The position numbers and the translations under genes were made by a program. From contig JAUFSD010000003.1 of assembly GCA_033030425.1 (NCBI GenBank), forward strand, positions 2,046,001-2,110,000: a stretch of 64,000 bases of DNA. The letters run 5' to 3'. This DNA is from Verpa conica. Taxonomy: Eukaryota; Ascomycota; Pezizomycetes; Pezizales; Morchellaceae. The notes beneath the pieces were generated by a model. It was not told the DNA's origin. It saw nothing but the letters and a program-made list of their open reading frames with translations, and did no database searches. Shown piece by piece: positions 34,168 through 45,593 of this stretch; within the stretch, counting starts at the first letter, position 1, and each line of letters opens with the position of its first letter.

Positions 34168-34302
34168 TACTCGGGGCAGACCATATGCAAGTCTTGAGTA
34201 TGGGTTCTTTATTGGAGGTAATCGCTTTTAGCGAATAAGTATACATAGTAGTTGGTGAGAATAAGACTTGTATTATCCGGTACTTATGGCCTGCACCGAG
34301 TA
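34168..34302 (+). mobile_element. MITE family B, copy 2 (135 bp)
   Basis: Starts TACTCGGGGCAGACCAT and ends GGCCTGCACCGAGTA. It aligns colinearly with the copy at 21558. Here the right terminal repeat is complete (TTATCCGGTACTTATGGCC) while the left has lost about 16 bases, so the two copies carry complementary deletions and together define the full terminal repeats (about 30 bp). Confidence 0.82.
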
Positions 34303-35471
34303 CAACCCCTCCTAACTTGATCAGAAGTCCAGGGGATGAGGAGAGTCACTTACTCACCTCAATAAAAGCAACTATTCTTCAACCAGCAGCCAAGCTTTTT
34401 TTTTTGAGGTTCCATATAAATTACGCTAACCACTAAGTTCGCAGCAAGGGCGCAAGACCGGTAAGGGGAGCAGTAAAGCAGACCGTTTCCACTGTCGGGT
34501 CTTAGATTATCGTGCGTGCATACCTACCCTACTCTGCCTCTAGATAGGCTATTTTGGCACGGTAGTTGGCAAGGCACGACAGGCGGGAATATTAATCGTG
34601 CCTTGTGTATCTGAGAGAGGCGCGTTCTGCTTCGGTTAGGCCAGTTCACAAGACCACTTTGGGCTTTGCTTGCTTGCTAACTAATACACAAAGCCACACA
34701 GGAGGGAAAAGAACGCATTCACGGTTTTCTTTGTCTACTTCAATTTTTCATTTTTATTTTTACTAAAAAAAAAACAAAAAAAACAATACACACAAAATCT
34801 ATTTTTCAAGATTTTTTTTCCTTCAAGATCTCGGTTACACTAAAAAGTGTACACCCAAATACTCAACGAAAAAAAAAGAGAATGTTTTTCTTTTTTCTTT
34901 TTTAGATCAAAAATTAAACAACCCAGAAGGCTCGAAAGCCTTTGGCGAGGATCCAACCATTCGCTGTGCAATGAAGGTCGAGTCACTCGAGCCCCGACTC
35001 TTTATGAGCAGCCGGGTCTGTCGCTAGGTAAGTATGAAGTTTTGAGAGGGGGGCGGGGGATACGCTGGTTATATACGACTCTAGGACTTGGCGCCCAGTG
35101 AATTTTGGCCGCTGCTAGTGGGAGGGGTTCATACCCTACATAGGATGTTTTTGGCCGCTGGGAGGAGGCTATGTGTAGTGTATGGATAGGGAGATTTCTC
35201 TTTTTAATATTAGTACTTGCATGAGAAGACTAGGAGGTCATTTAATGGTGAAGGGATATTGCTTCTGGAAGGTTGGCTTTATAGGGGCTGCTCACGTACA
35301 GTCACTCGTATTGACACCAGGCTCGAATGCGACTCCCCGCTCCTGCACACAAGGACCCTTCATACATATTCTAAAAAAACAGTTTTTATATTTATTATGT
35401 AGAGACAGCCCGCTATAACAACGGTGGCCGAAAATTTGGTGTAGGTAGGCTATGGGATTTTAGCAGGATGG

Positions 35472-35720
35472 TACTCAGGGGTTTATTAAATACTCGGAGT
35501 GAGATCGCGGCCGTGGCCCCTAAACGGCGACACGGCAGTAACTACCAGAACAGCAAAAAATAATTGTAAATCAAACAATGATACAGTCACTATTAAGTCT
35601 AATAAGAGAATATTTACACTCTATTTATGGTAATCTTGGTTATCTTGGTTGTCTTAGGACTGCGTCATGACAAACCTTTGGTTGCAACCTCACTCCGAGT
35701 ATTCAATAAATGCCTGAGTA
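35472..35720 (+). mobile_element. MITE family A, copy 2 (249 bp)
   Basis: Starts TACTCAGGGGTTTATTAAAT and ends with the near-perfect inverted copy ...TGCCTGAGTA. It is the inverted homologue of 11191-11392, about 47 bp longer through interior sequence near 35580-35630. It lies 55 bp from the tRNA-Gly gene. Confidence 0.85.
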
Positions 35721-35774
35721 CTTTAGAAAGCTAAAAAGAAATAGGCATTAACTATCTTAGCTACTAAACAGTGA

Positions 35775-35846
35775 TGCGTACTCGGGGAGTCGAACCCCGT
35801 TCTCCCGCTTGGGAAGCGAAAATCATAACCGTTAGACCAAGTACGC
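35775..35846 (-). tRNA. tRNA-Gly(CCC), copy 1
   Basis: Read on the minus strand, the sequence folds as a cloverleaf. Acceptor GCGTACT pairs with AGTACGC, with discriminator A. The anticodon arm is TTCGC-TTCCCAA-GCGGG with anticodon CCC. The T arm CGGGG-TTCGACT-CCCCG contains a perfect B box (GGTTCGACTCC). No intron. A run of five T lies about 40 bp downstream (35733-35737). It is identical over its whole length to the gene at 53759. Confidence 0.93.
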
Positions 35847-36041
35847 TTCTTATACGATCGCTAGCCAGATTTTCTGTCGTCCGACCTCTGAGTCGTTATC
35901 ATAGCTATATATATTACTCATTTCGTATAACCATTATGTTTACATACCATACCCGCTTCAACATTAAATCAGAACCAGATTAGAAACGCCAATCATGAAC
36001 ACATACAAAGATAAAGCCCCGTTTTAGGTAAGAAATTTCCG

Positions 36042-39000
36042 CTACCATATCCTCTTCGCTGCCATACTATACCTCTTTACGTCGTCTAGATTAATTTCTC
36101 TCAGTGGCCTACTCTCTCTCTCTTTCATAGCTCTCTCACCAGCCGGATCATCTGCATAAATCCACTTCTTCTGATCATCTGAGACTTCTATGAGCCCAAA
36201 GCCACCGACCTTTCTCGCGCCGGTCAAATAGTTCATTCCCGCACGTTCCTTCATACCTTTGTAGCGCTTACGAGCGAAGGTAAGAAGGCAGATACCAAGA
36301 ACAAGTTTGACTGCCAAGAAGACCAAGAAGAAACCAAGAGAAAATATGAGTAACATGGCGATGGCGAATAGATTATCTGAAGATGATTCTGAAGCCGAGT
36401 TCATGCCTCCACTAAATGGCGACCCGCCCAATGCACGGCGTAGGATGGCATCAAAGTTTGCAAGGGCTGCAGTTGTTACTGGAGACGTGTTTGATTCCGA
36501 GAGAGAGGTTGATGCTGATGGAAGCGGTAGAGGTACATGTGTTGAAAGGAACATTTGGTATGTTTGAAGACTTGCACGGATAAAAAGACAAGCGAGTGGT
36601 ATTACAGGCAGACCAAGTCGCTTGGTCAAGTTTTGGTCCGTGAAAGCCTAAAGAAATGCTTGTTAGCCTAATATTTTGCAAAGGGTAAGTAAAGGTAGTT
36701 ATATCATACATGGGAATAGTAGTCCTTGCAAAGTACATCCAAGAATCGTTCATATACAGCTGGCCTAGTATTATTAAACTTCGTGATATAGGCATGTTTC
36801 AACCAGTCTACCAACATTTCACTGCCTAGGACCAATAAGAACGGACCCATAACTTGTCCAGTCCACTCAGGAAAGATTGTGAAGCTTTTAGGCAGGACTC
36901 CGGCACCACCGGAACTGCTTTCAATGCCTGCAAGTGACCAGACACCTACTTCAACAAGGTTACGTGATGCAATAATGATCAACATAAGCCATAGCTGAAA
37001 TCGCTCTACTACATCTGCACAGGTCAGTTGGAAGAGACTTTCTTTTTCGAACTTTTTGAAGACCGTGGCTTTAATCTCAACGAACTGAACAGAGAGTAAC
37101 AGAGTCCCGAGGGCATTTGAATAAGAATTTACGGCGACATTGAGTGTTATTACTTGGTAGAAGAGCGCCGTGGAATGTAGAGCTATTCCGATTAGTAGTG
37201 TAGGTAGGGAGATAGGGAGATAGGGGTAAGTACTATTATAAACCAATGCAAGTAAAAAGAATCCTAGTGGTCTCAAGACCTTACTACGTCCATCTGGCCC
37301 TCTTTCTAGAGTCTCTTTTGAGAAGAGGCACTCAAAGATATCCTGTCCCACTGCAGAGCATAGCCTGTCACTAATCTAAACATCATTACCTTGGTTAGCT
37401 AGATCGCTCCTAAAGAATCGAAACATAAGCTCCGAGAACGAAGACCGGGTGAAGTGAGAGTCCGAACCTCCAACATGTTATAGATAACATATAGCTTAAT
37501 GCCATTCTGTCCTCGGATAGAATGATACATTCGACTCGCATCAAATCTCATAAGGATCCAACAGCTCGTAAATACCACCAAACCTCTCAATATATCTGCC
37601 TTATGGCTTGGTTGTAGGTCTGATACTATCTTTATTCTTTTTCCCTTTGAATGTATTGGCGCATCCCCTCTTTTAGACATGTCTGATGCGTAGCCTTCGC
37701 CCTTACTTGTGGTACTGTTACTCCTTCGGCGTGATTTTTTGCCCCAGCTCAGAGAACTTTTTATACCACCCCACCAAAAAGCGCAAAGGACACCGAGAGC
37801 TCGTACAAACCTGAGTGGAAGTATCGTAAACATATAGAGCCAGCTATCTAGACAGGCTAGCATTCCAAACCACAATGCCCCCTCAAGCTTGACTGGGAGA
37901 ATGAGGAAATTTGTTATTCGTTCGAACGCAATCGCTGCTGAGTCGTCTGGATGATGTTGGGGAGGATTATGTACGCTAGTAGATGAATCTGGTCTGGATT
38001 CTTGTGAGGGGAATGTTGTTGGTGGCGCATTGGAAGTGGGGGACGCGAGAGCAAGGGAGAGGTACGTTTGTAAGGGCAAAGGAGGGAATGATGATGGAGT
38101 AGGGGTTGCAGACTTTAGGAGATGTGTGGTGGTGGGAAGGTGGATAGGAGGGGGGGGATTAGAATCACGGCGGCTATGCGCATTACGAGCGGTGGTGTTT
38201 GTAGCAGACTTTGGTGATGAATGGGAGCCAAGACTGTCAACCCCGGATTGTACTGTAGACGCTATGTTTTTTTGAGGGGAGATTGGATTTCCACTATTTT
38301 CTGTAGGTCTTCCACGTTGTTGTGGTTGAATCTGAGGTACTTGTGGAGGAGGGGTTTGGGTATTAAGCTGTAATGCCCGGGGGAAAGATTTACTTCGTCT
38401 CATACCCGTAGGTGCAGACAATGTCCGGTCCTGAGCTGACAGTTGTGGTCTTACAAATAGCAAGTTCTTTGAAGAAGTTGGCGAGCTAGTAGTCGGGTTT
38501 GTTGTGGATCTGTGCCTAGTGGGAGAGGTTATAGATGTAGAGGCCATGTGGGGTAATGGTTGATTGTGTGCTGATGGGTGGAGCGAGAATGAAGGCGGTG
38601 TATCATGTAGTAGTTCTCCGAGCCGAGTCGGCGAAAGCTTGTGTACTTTCTCGGAGTTTGTTAGGGAGCTTCCGTTCGCAAGCGAACTGCCCCTGCTTTT
38701 CGATCTGCCACGAGAAGGGATATTCTTCAGCTCCTCCATCTCAGAAACCCAGGAGCTATCTGACGACGAGATCTGTTCTAGCGGCGCCGTGGTCTGAGAG
38801 CTGGGCTTCTTCTTTTTCCTCTTCTCTTTCTTGATTTCCTCTGGCTCTTCCCTTATTGCATCATCCATTCTGCCATTGTTCCTACCCTCAAAGCTGTTCA
38901 TCTCTCTGGAACTCCCTGGCTTGCTGTCCGCATTCCCGGTAACACCTACAAGGGGCTGTGGTGCATCATTTTGACCGGAGAAGTCGCTGGCGAGCATCTT

Positions 39001-39111
39001 GTCCTTCAAGAAGGTCAAACCGTTATCTGAAGGAAGTAGTTCCTGAATAACCTGGATTTGTAAAGGCTTCGTAGCTGATGCCTTCTCGGGTAGCTCTTCT
39101 GGATATGCCAT
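36042..39111 (-). CDS. EMP65: TAPT1/Emp65 family ER membrane protein
   Basis: Three exons, 39111-37468, 37375-36710 and 36647-36042, give 971 residues with all phases consistent. The start is the ATG at 39111 (MAYPEELPEK); a longer frame needs a GTG. The first 390 or so residues are Ser/Pro/Thr-rich and disordered. The conserved part follows: ITNFLILPVKLEGALWFG near 390, HKADILRGLVVF near 500, KLYVIYNMLE joined across intron 1 to ISDRLCSAVGQDIFE, then several helices. The last exon begins AFTDQNLTKRLGLPVIPLACLFIRAS. These are the TAPT1 (DUF747) signatures. Yeast Emp65 sits in the ER membrane with Slp1 and protects folding intermediates from degradation; human TAPT1 is linked to cilia and secretion. 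Intron 1 has the weak donor GTTCGG. Intron 2 (62 nt) lies between SH and AFTDQ, a junction well conserved in the family. Confidence 0.9.
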
Positions 39112-39939
39112 GTTTGTAGGGGCCACAGTTCAGTTACACTCTTCCAAGTAACTAGCCAGGGATCAGCGTGTCGGTAATGCCAAGACATAAGACATCGGCC
39201 GGGTAATCTTTCACCGGTACGGGCTCAGAGAACCCTAACTCATATCAAATATTAGAGAATCTAGAATACAAGGGTTAGGTTTCGGCCACATAGTAGCAAT
39301 ATGAATGAATTAATCATAAGTACATGGAGCCCAAGGGCCAAGGTGCTCGGACCCTACACTGATCAAAGGCCTAAGCCTGAAACAAGTGAAAACAAGAACA
39401 AAAATGAAAGTAAAATAAAAATAAAAATAAACAAAAGTAAGCACTTTTAAACAAAACTTTACAACAAACTTCTCTGAAGGATCTCTGCCACACAGTAGCC
39501 CTTCGGTGCGGTTAAAGAAAGACTAGGGAATAGGGCCATTCACACGCTCCCCCGATACCATTCACACGCTCCTTCGATACCATTCTAAGTGGGGTGCTGA
39601 GTTTTTGAGACTTGCCCAAAACTCGGACTGTTGAAGACTCGATTGTTAGTACTATTTCATCCAAGATATAAAAACTCAGGTACTGAATAGCTATGTCAAA
39701 GGCAATGGCTATAGGGGACAAGAACGAGCTGGGGCTCTTTCGAGTGATATCTCATGATATGTATAGTATAATCATCCGTATGATCCCCCTACCCATTGCT
39801 ACGCATATAATACGTAATTAGAGGAGAATACACACAAGCACACACCAATAATCAAGCTACGGGGCGTGGTTTTATAGGGTTTATAAATTTTATAGATCCT
39901 TTAAGCATATTCTACATCTAACGCTGTTTCTCCTCCCAA
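39112..39939. other. Intergenic with dispersed repeat unit
   Basis: 5' flank of the TAPT1 gene and 3' flank of the next gene. It contains the repeat unit at 39301-39350. No gene is supported. Confidence 0.4.
39301..39350 (+). repeat. Dispersed repeat unit (also at 56034-56216)
   Basis: ATGAATGAAT followed by CATAAGTACATGGAGCCCAA and a GGC-AAGG-GCTCG segment. The 20-mer is identical at 56052-56071, where two more diverged units follow. The nature of the element is unknown. Confidence 0.75.
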
Positions 39940-42900
39940 TTATGGTCCTCCATGCAGGTCACACTTATTATTACACAAAATATGAGAAATGGTCTGATCC
40001 TCCCTGATTAAATTACATCCTCGGCATCGCTCACCCTCGCATTGCTCCCCTGGCCCTTTCATCGGCTCTACTCTGACACCTACTATATGTGGATTTGTTC
40101 TAAAAATAAGAATTATCAGTATACCTTAGTTTATACTATAGAGGGCTTGGCTTTTACCTTGGGGTGTCTCTCTCGGATAAAGTGACCAGTTCAAACTCCT
40201 CCCCTAAACTCTTACGAAGATATATTGAATCCTCCTCCATTTCAAAATAGCCAGCTAAGGCTTGGGTTTCCAATCGAGGATACGTCCAGAGTCCCCCTCC
40301 ACCCTTGCCAACACTATTCTCATCCAACTCAATATCCATCAGCAAAGACCATATTTCCTCGGGTATATCATCGCTAGATTCTGAAAAGCATTGGTCCAAC
40401 GCGGTCTGCATAATTTTCTCGTTGTAGGCGCCGTCTACTACAAGAAAAGCTACTCGTTCGAGCAATAGGTCGCTGTCGTTTGCAAGTGAAAGCCTAGATA
40501 GCGCTTGAGTATCGGGGTCGTCATCAGTCACTGAGTGGGGCCATAGGAGGTTAAGGTATATGTAAGACTCTTCTGCTAGTTGTTTGACTGGCAAGGTCGA
40601 ACACGGTATCGTATCTTTCCAACAATCGACTCCCGCGAGCAGCTTGATGGAATTAGCGTAATCGAAGAGCCCCTTACTTATGCTGTGTACAAGTGGTAGC
40701 TGTCCGAAGGATTCGCATCGCTCCCGGACCGCCGTTGCACATTGTAGGGCTAGCTGAGTTTTTCCGACTTCAGAAAAGTTCTGATGTTTATCGCTCCACC
40801 ACAGGAACTCCTGTAACGGAGATTCGATGATGGGGGTGCCTAAAAACTTGTGAGACTTGTACTTATAGTTTTAGGTTTGCGTTTCTAACTCAGAAAATGA
40901 CACATTTGCCCGATACCTGGCTGAAGACCTGAGAGATTTAGCATTTTCACATCACGAGTTTTTGCTAGGTCGAACTGACCTCTATTATCGAAACATAGAT
41001 TATTCCGGATAACTCTCTCAAAGGTCAAGATAGGAGAAGGTTTCAGGCAATGCACTTCGGAGCTGTGAGTATCGTGTATAGGTCCGTAGCTCACGGTATA
41101 ATCGAAATCCGTGTTATCCAGCCCACCTTCTGAAGGGTATGAAGAGAGACCCGAGTGCGTATCCTGGCTCCTTTCCAGACCTGCTAGTTTCAGCTAAGCT
41201 CATTTATAACCAAGTAATTCAGAAATATTTTTACGGATCTGTTTAAATCTTTGCATATCCCATTACCCAGAAGCAGTTTGATGGCGTCTTACCGTTTATT
41301 AAATCCACACAACCCCCCCCTACATCTAACAAATAAAAGAATTCTCCATTGTATTCTTGTTCATGCGTTAAGTCCCAGTCATCGATTAATTTAGTCGTTT
41401 TTTTTATTTCGTCGAGTCCATTATATTGGTCGTCCTTCGAGGCATAAGGGTGTATGAAGGGCTTATCTTTATACGTGCACTGTGCATGCAAATCCTGCTC
41501 TTTGCAATCCTCTTGAGCGTATTACTTTCTTATTAGTCAAATTTCCAGGAGCAAGCCATAAATTTTTGATATAGTTACCTTGTTTCAAGAAACGCTTTAG
41601 TATGCTTGAGTACCAGTTGGTGTTGGTTGCTGGTTCAGATCGTGAAGGATTCTTCCGCTAAGAAAATATCAGTATACGTTCGGGTACGGGTTATTCGCAC
41701 AATATAAATAGATAGGATACCAGAGTAAGTTTCCTCGGACTCTTGAAGGCCCGTTCAATACCGGAAATTCCCATAAAAGCCTTGCTTCCGTTCCCCTGCA
41801 CATTGAAATTCTTATGTTCGTGCAGTAGTGGTGAAGGGGTTCGAAGTAGGCTTAAATTGGTACAAGTATTGCACTTCTCACAAAGAAACTCAACAGGTGA
41901 TGCATCTGTTTCAGTGTCTTCAAAAATCACAGATCTCTTGCATTTTGGGCAGGTAAACGTCAATGGTGGCTTCTGGGTCTCCTTTGCAGATGTATCCTTG
42001 GGGGACTGTCTAACAAGCGGTGGAACTGTCCTGACGAGAGGGGTTCCGGAAGTATTAGAATTCAATTGATTGCTAGTACATCTGGTTTGGGGCCTATAAA
42101 ACATTATTAGAATTGAATCAACTGGATATAGGTAAGGTGCTTACAAATTTTTGGGGGGGCATATTTTCTGCTCCATGTCATTCGGGATACGAGTGATTAC
42201 CGGTCGGTCCAGCACCTTAGATTCGAGCTCTCGCTCGTTTCTCTTGGATGCCACGAGCGCATCCAGTGCTTGTATAACGATCAACTTCCTAACAAATGTC
42301 TTCAATCGCTGACTCCGTTCTTCTGGCGACTCTTCCAGTAACTCGGGGTCTGGTAAAGATCCCATCCAGTCTTCAACATCAGGGTGACATGGCGGAGGTG
42401 AGTTAATGTCTGAATCCTCAGAAAACTCCGATTCACAGGAAGCCGACTCATAATTCAGGAGCTCCCAAGCATCTCCCAGGGTCTCGTCTGTGATAGTGGT
42501 CTCAACCTCATCCTCATAGTCATAGTCCAAGCGCTCCCAGTCTTCGTCAGTCCATTCTACCACAATATCTACTACGATATCTTGGCATGCTGAATTCCCA
42601 GCACTACAATGACTCGGGCTGTTGTTCCCACCTGAATCCTTGCTGGGGCGAGTTTGGTAGCTGTTGGAATTACGGCGTCTGTTGGAAGGTCCACCTCCGT
42701 TCGACCCACTTCCATTCGGGCCATTTCCACTATCAGGATCATCTCCATATTTACGAACTTCAGGTTGACTATCGTTACATGTGGAAGCTGCACTCCTTGC
42801 CTGTTTTGCCCTGCGGCGCTTTTGGGATTTGGTTGGGATTTTCTGGGTTATTGGTGCCGGGAGGCCAAATGAATCAGAATGGTCTGTCAAAGGACTTTCT

Positions 42901-43671
42901 GGCGAGAGCATGTGCTCGTCTAGTGGTGGCGAGGGAGGGTATATTGTATCCGAGTCACAAATTGCAATGATATCCCGAAGCTGCTGTTCAGTCCTCTTCT
43001 TCGTTAAGTCCTCTCCCTCACTATCGGCTAGAAGAAGCCTCGTCATGTCGCGGATACGTCTGATTTTTTCCATAGGATCGTGTGCCGGGTTTACTGGGGC
43101 TAGATCTGTTACAATCATAGGGACTTTAGGACCACTGCTGGAGCATCTGCCAAAAGTCCCGTGAAATCCAGTCAGACTTATATAGGCACTGATTACTTTC
43201 TCGAGGTCTTCCTTAGAGATCTTGTCGACAAGCCATCTAGGAGTGATGTCTTTGGTCCCGATGGTCATGGGGGTGATGAGGTCGACCCAGCCACTACTGA
43301 AGGAACTTTCATCGGAGTTCTGGCCCGGGGAAATCGGTTCATATATTCCATTTACGTTCGGTGAGATCGGATAGTAGGCGTTCTCCTTCCGGTGGTGACG
43401 AGTACAGATATTTTTATAGGTTTCATCTTCACTCTGCTTCTTTTTCAAGGAGGTCAAGGGCCTAAATATGGTTGTGAGACAAGTACTAATACACCCCTAG
43501 ATATAGAGAGTATACTTACAATGCTATAACCTGGTCTTGAACTCTCTTTATCGCAAGAAAAGGACGTGGTGATTTTTTATCGGAATGAGGTAGAGCAATC
43601 CTTGCTGCAAATATCATCCCTGGGCATATATCAGAGGTTCTGCTGATTTTTCTAATATTTTCTCCAGGCAT
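39940..43671 (-). CDS. Large multi-exon protein: MazF/DUF6590-like N-terminus, zinc ribbon, NLR-like P-loop remnant, Cys-rich tail
   Basis: Eight exons: 43671-43520, 43461-42145, 42093-41721, 41657-41579, 41511-41267, 41193-40917, 40839-40158 and 40099-39940. All phases close, giving 1094 residues. Residues 16-146 (PGMIF, RPFLAI, VIALPLTS, then ITPRWLVDKISKEDLEKVI) have the element order of a PemK/MazF-type barrel or the fungal DUF6590 domain. A long acidic, Ser/Asn-rich region follows. A CPKC...CEKC zinc ribbon lies near 537-565. Residues 820-850 (ESPLQEFLWWSD, VGKTQLALQ) resemble the start of fungal NB-ARC NLR domains, but the first P-loop glycine is missing and the NB-ARC body does not follow; a helical segment that could be TPR-like does. 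The last exon has six cysteines and ends CDLHGG-P. No whole-protein family is recognised. Least certain joins: exons 4-5 and 5-6, where a second donor (GTAAGA at about 41290) exists but breaks the frame. Confidence 0.65.
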
Positions 43672-45593
43672 TGTAGCTATGCTGAATCCTCAGGGTCCTA
43701 GGCTTTATGTGGAGGAATAATAGGGTAACTGTATTCTTTTTCACTAAAGAGACCTTCAAGTAATGACTTGAATGAGTAGATAATGTGGTGCGGCGCTAGG
43801 ATATGGCAGTTCTGAAACGTGAGAGAAGTATGTCTATCTTTTTTTTGATTCTGGGTGGGAACTAGCTAGATATCTATGAAACCAAGCCTGTTTCTCATGT
43901 GCAGAAGTGCGTAGCCTTCGTGGTACAACGTAGCACATGTGTTCTGGCTGCCCCGAAATTGAAAAATACTACTAATACGAATTTCGAATCAGTAGTAGCC
44001 TTGGTTGGAGTGTTCCTTAGTGACAGGGATTATTTAATTAATATCTATCCAATCACTAATACCACTACTGCAGAGCCTCTGATTTCTGCCTCGCAAAAAG
44101 GGTAAAGAATAGATAGATAAGGTAAGTAGCTGATCATTATCTAATATATTCATCTGAAAGGCTTCTCAAGAAAGTGCAGCTTACGCACTCCAACCACTGT
44201 ATTCAACCTCGCCATGTGCCCTGTTACACATGGTCACAGGATGATGCAAGTTTACCCATCATGGCTAGAGCTAAATTCTATGCAGCCTCAGCACTTCCAA
44301 TGTGCGCACAAAATAGACATAAGCATAATATGATTAGGCTTCGCACTCGATCAGCGGAATAAAATAGTGATTTCTAACCCCGCCACGAACAGGCTGCAAG
44401 CCGGTAGTAAGGCTTCGCTACGATCGAGCAAAGATAGGAATAACCGGGTTTACCTCCGGGTGGGAATGAGGTAGCAGGTGTGGTCACGGTAATCTTCTAT
44501 TATAGAGGCTTGTAACCCCCCGTTGGTATGGTATAAGAGTGAGAGGGTAAGTACATGCTAGAAAACTACAGAGCCTCCCTGGGCTGTGCACACTTAAAGT
44601 AAGCACATATCTTATCGGCACAAACAATCACTCGTCGCCCCAGATTCTGCCGCCAGCCACCCATCATAAGGGAATTAGTAAATATACATGTATTTGGTAA
44701 ATACTCCTACAGACAATCCTACTTGCCCCCGCCACCGCTGTAAAAAAGCTCGTATCCCCCAACACGCTAGATCGAACCGGACTGTGTACTACAAGTGCCG
44801 GACTGCGCACATAGGAGAAGTGTGTATTGTATATCATTATGATAAGTGCAGAAATGTTGGCGTGACTCATTGAGCTTCTTTTTTCTTCTCTTCCTTTCTG
44901 GGTAGAGCTGGGTATATTTGGTTTTGCCGTGTTTATATTTTTGGCTACATGTACCTATATAATTCCTGCCGGTAGTGTTAGATAGGGAAGAAGGTTACTG
45001 CTTCTCACCGGCCATGAGATATCGCTCGAAGCGTTATCTTGCGCTATTAATGTATGCGCACAACCGCTGATCAGGTGTATGTCGTAATTAACACTGGGTC
45101 TGCAGCCATGTTAATTACTAATTACAGGGTAGTTAGATGGTTTTTGTCATTTCCTATACGCTATGTCAAAATGGAATCTTCTCATCGATTGCACTTCTGA
45201 TATATACTCTCTTTTATTCTATGACCTATATGTATGCAACCTTTTCGGGTTGATACAAATAAGCATGAGTTATATGCAGGTACCCATATTCCGCCCCCGC
45301 CCCCCGCCTCCCCCAGCTCATTAATCTGAAAAGAAAAGTAACATGATCATGGTATCGTTTATAAGTTACACATGAAGACAAAAAACAGTCATTCTCGATT
45401 TTTACCTGTGCAACACTCTCCGCATCCTCAATCTTTAGTCGCCGGGACAGGTAGTAATAACTTTTCTTTAAAAAAAAAAAAAAAAAAAGTAAATAGAAAG
45501 ATAACGCAAAAAATAGTCCCCGCAATAGAAAAAAAGGAATAATAAAAAATTACATGCCCTCATAGCTAACTATCCTCACCCTACAACAAACTC
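43672..45593. other. Intergenic, nothing recognised
   Basis: Upstream of the eight-exon gene and downstream of MAM3. Contains an 18-A run near 45471-45489 without a visible target duplication. No gene is supported. Confidence 0.4.

Larger units (their letters stand above)
33584..36041. other. Intergenic with two MITEs and a tRNA gene
   Basis: Contains MITE B copy 2 (34168-34302), MITE A copy 2 (35472-35720) and tRNA-Gly (35775-35846), all listed separately. Poly(A)/poly(T) tracts lie around 34740-34900. No protein gene is supported. Confidence 0.5.

Noticed and set aside
35775..35846. The tRNA-Gly 3' end contains TACTCGGGG, which is also the start of MITE B
   Set aside because: Only nine bases are shared and the following bases differ (GAG against CAGG). 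Chance is sufficient, and no tRNA-derived body is seen in the MITE.
40158..40839. Functional NB-ARC ATPase reading of the VGKTQLALQ segment
   Set aside because: The Walker A motif lacks its first glycine and no Walker B or later NB-ARC motifs follow, so a working nucleotide-binding domain is not claimed.
45471..45489. Run of about 18 A as a possible retroposon tail
   Set aside because: No duplicated flanking sequence was found on either side.
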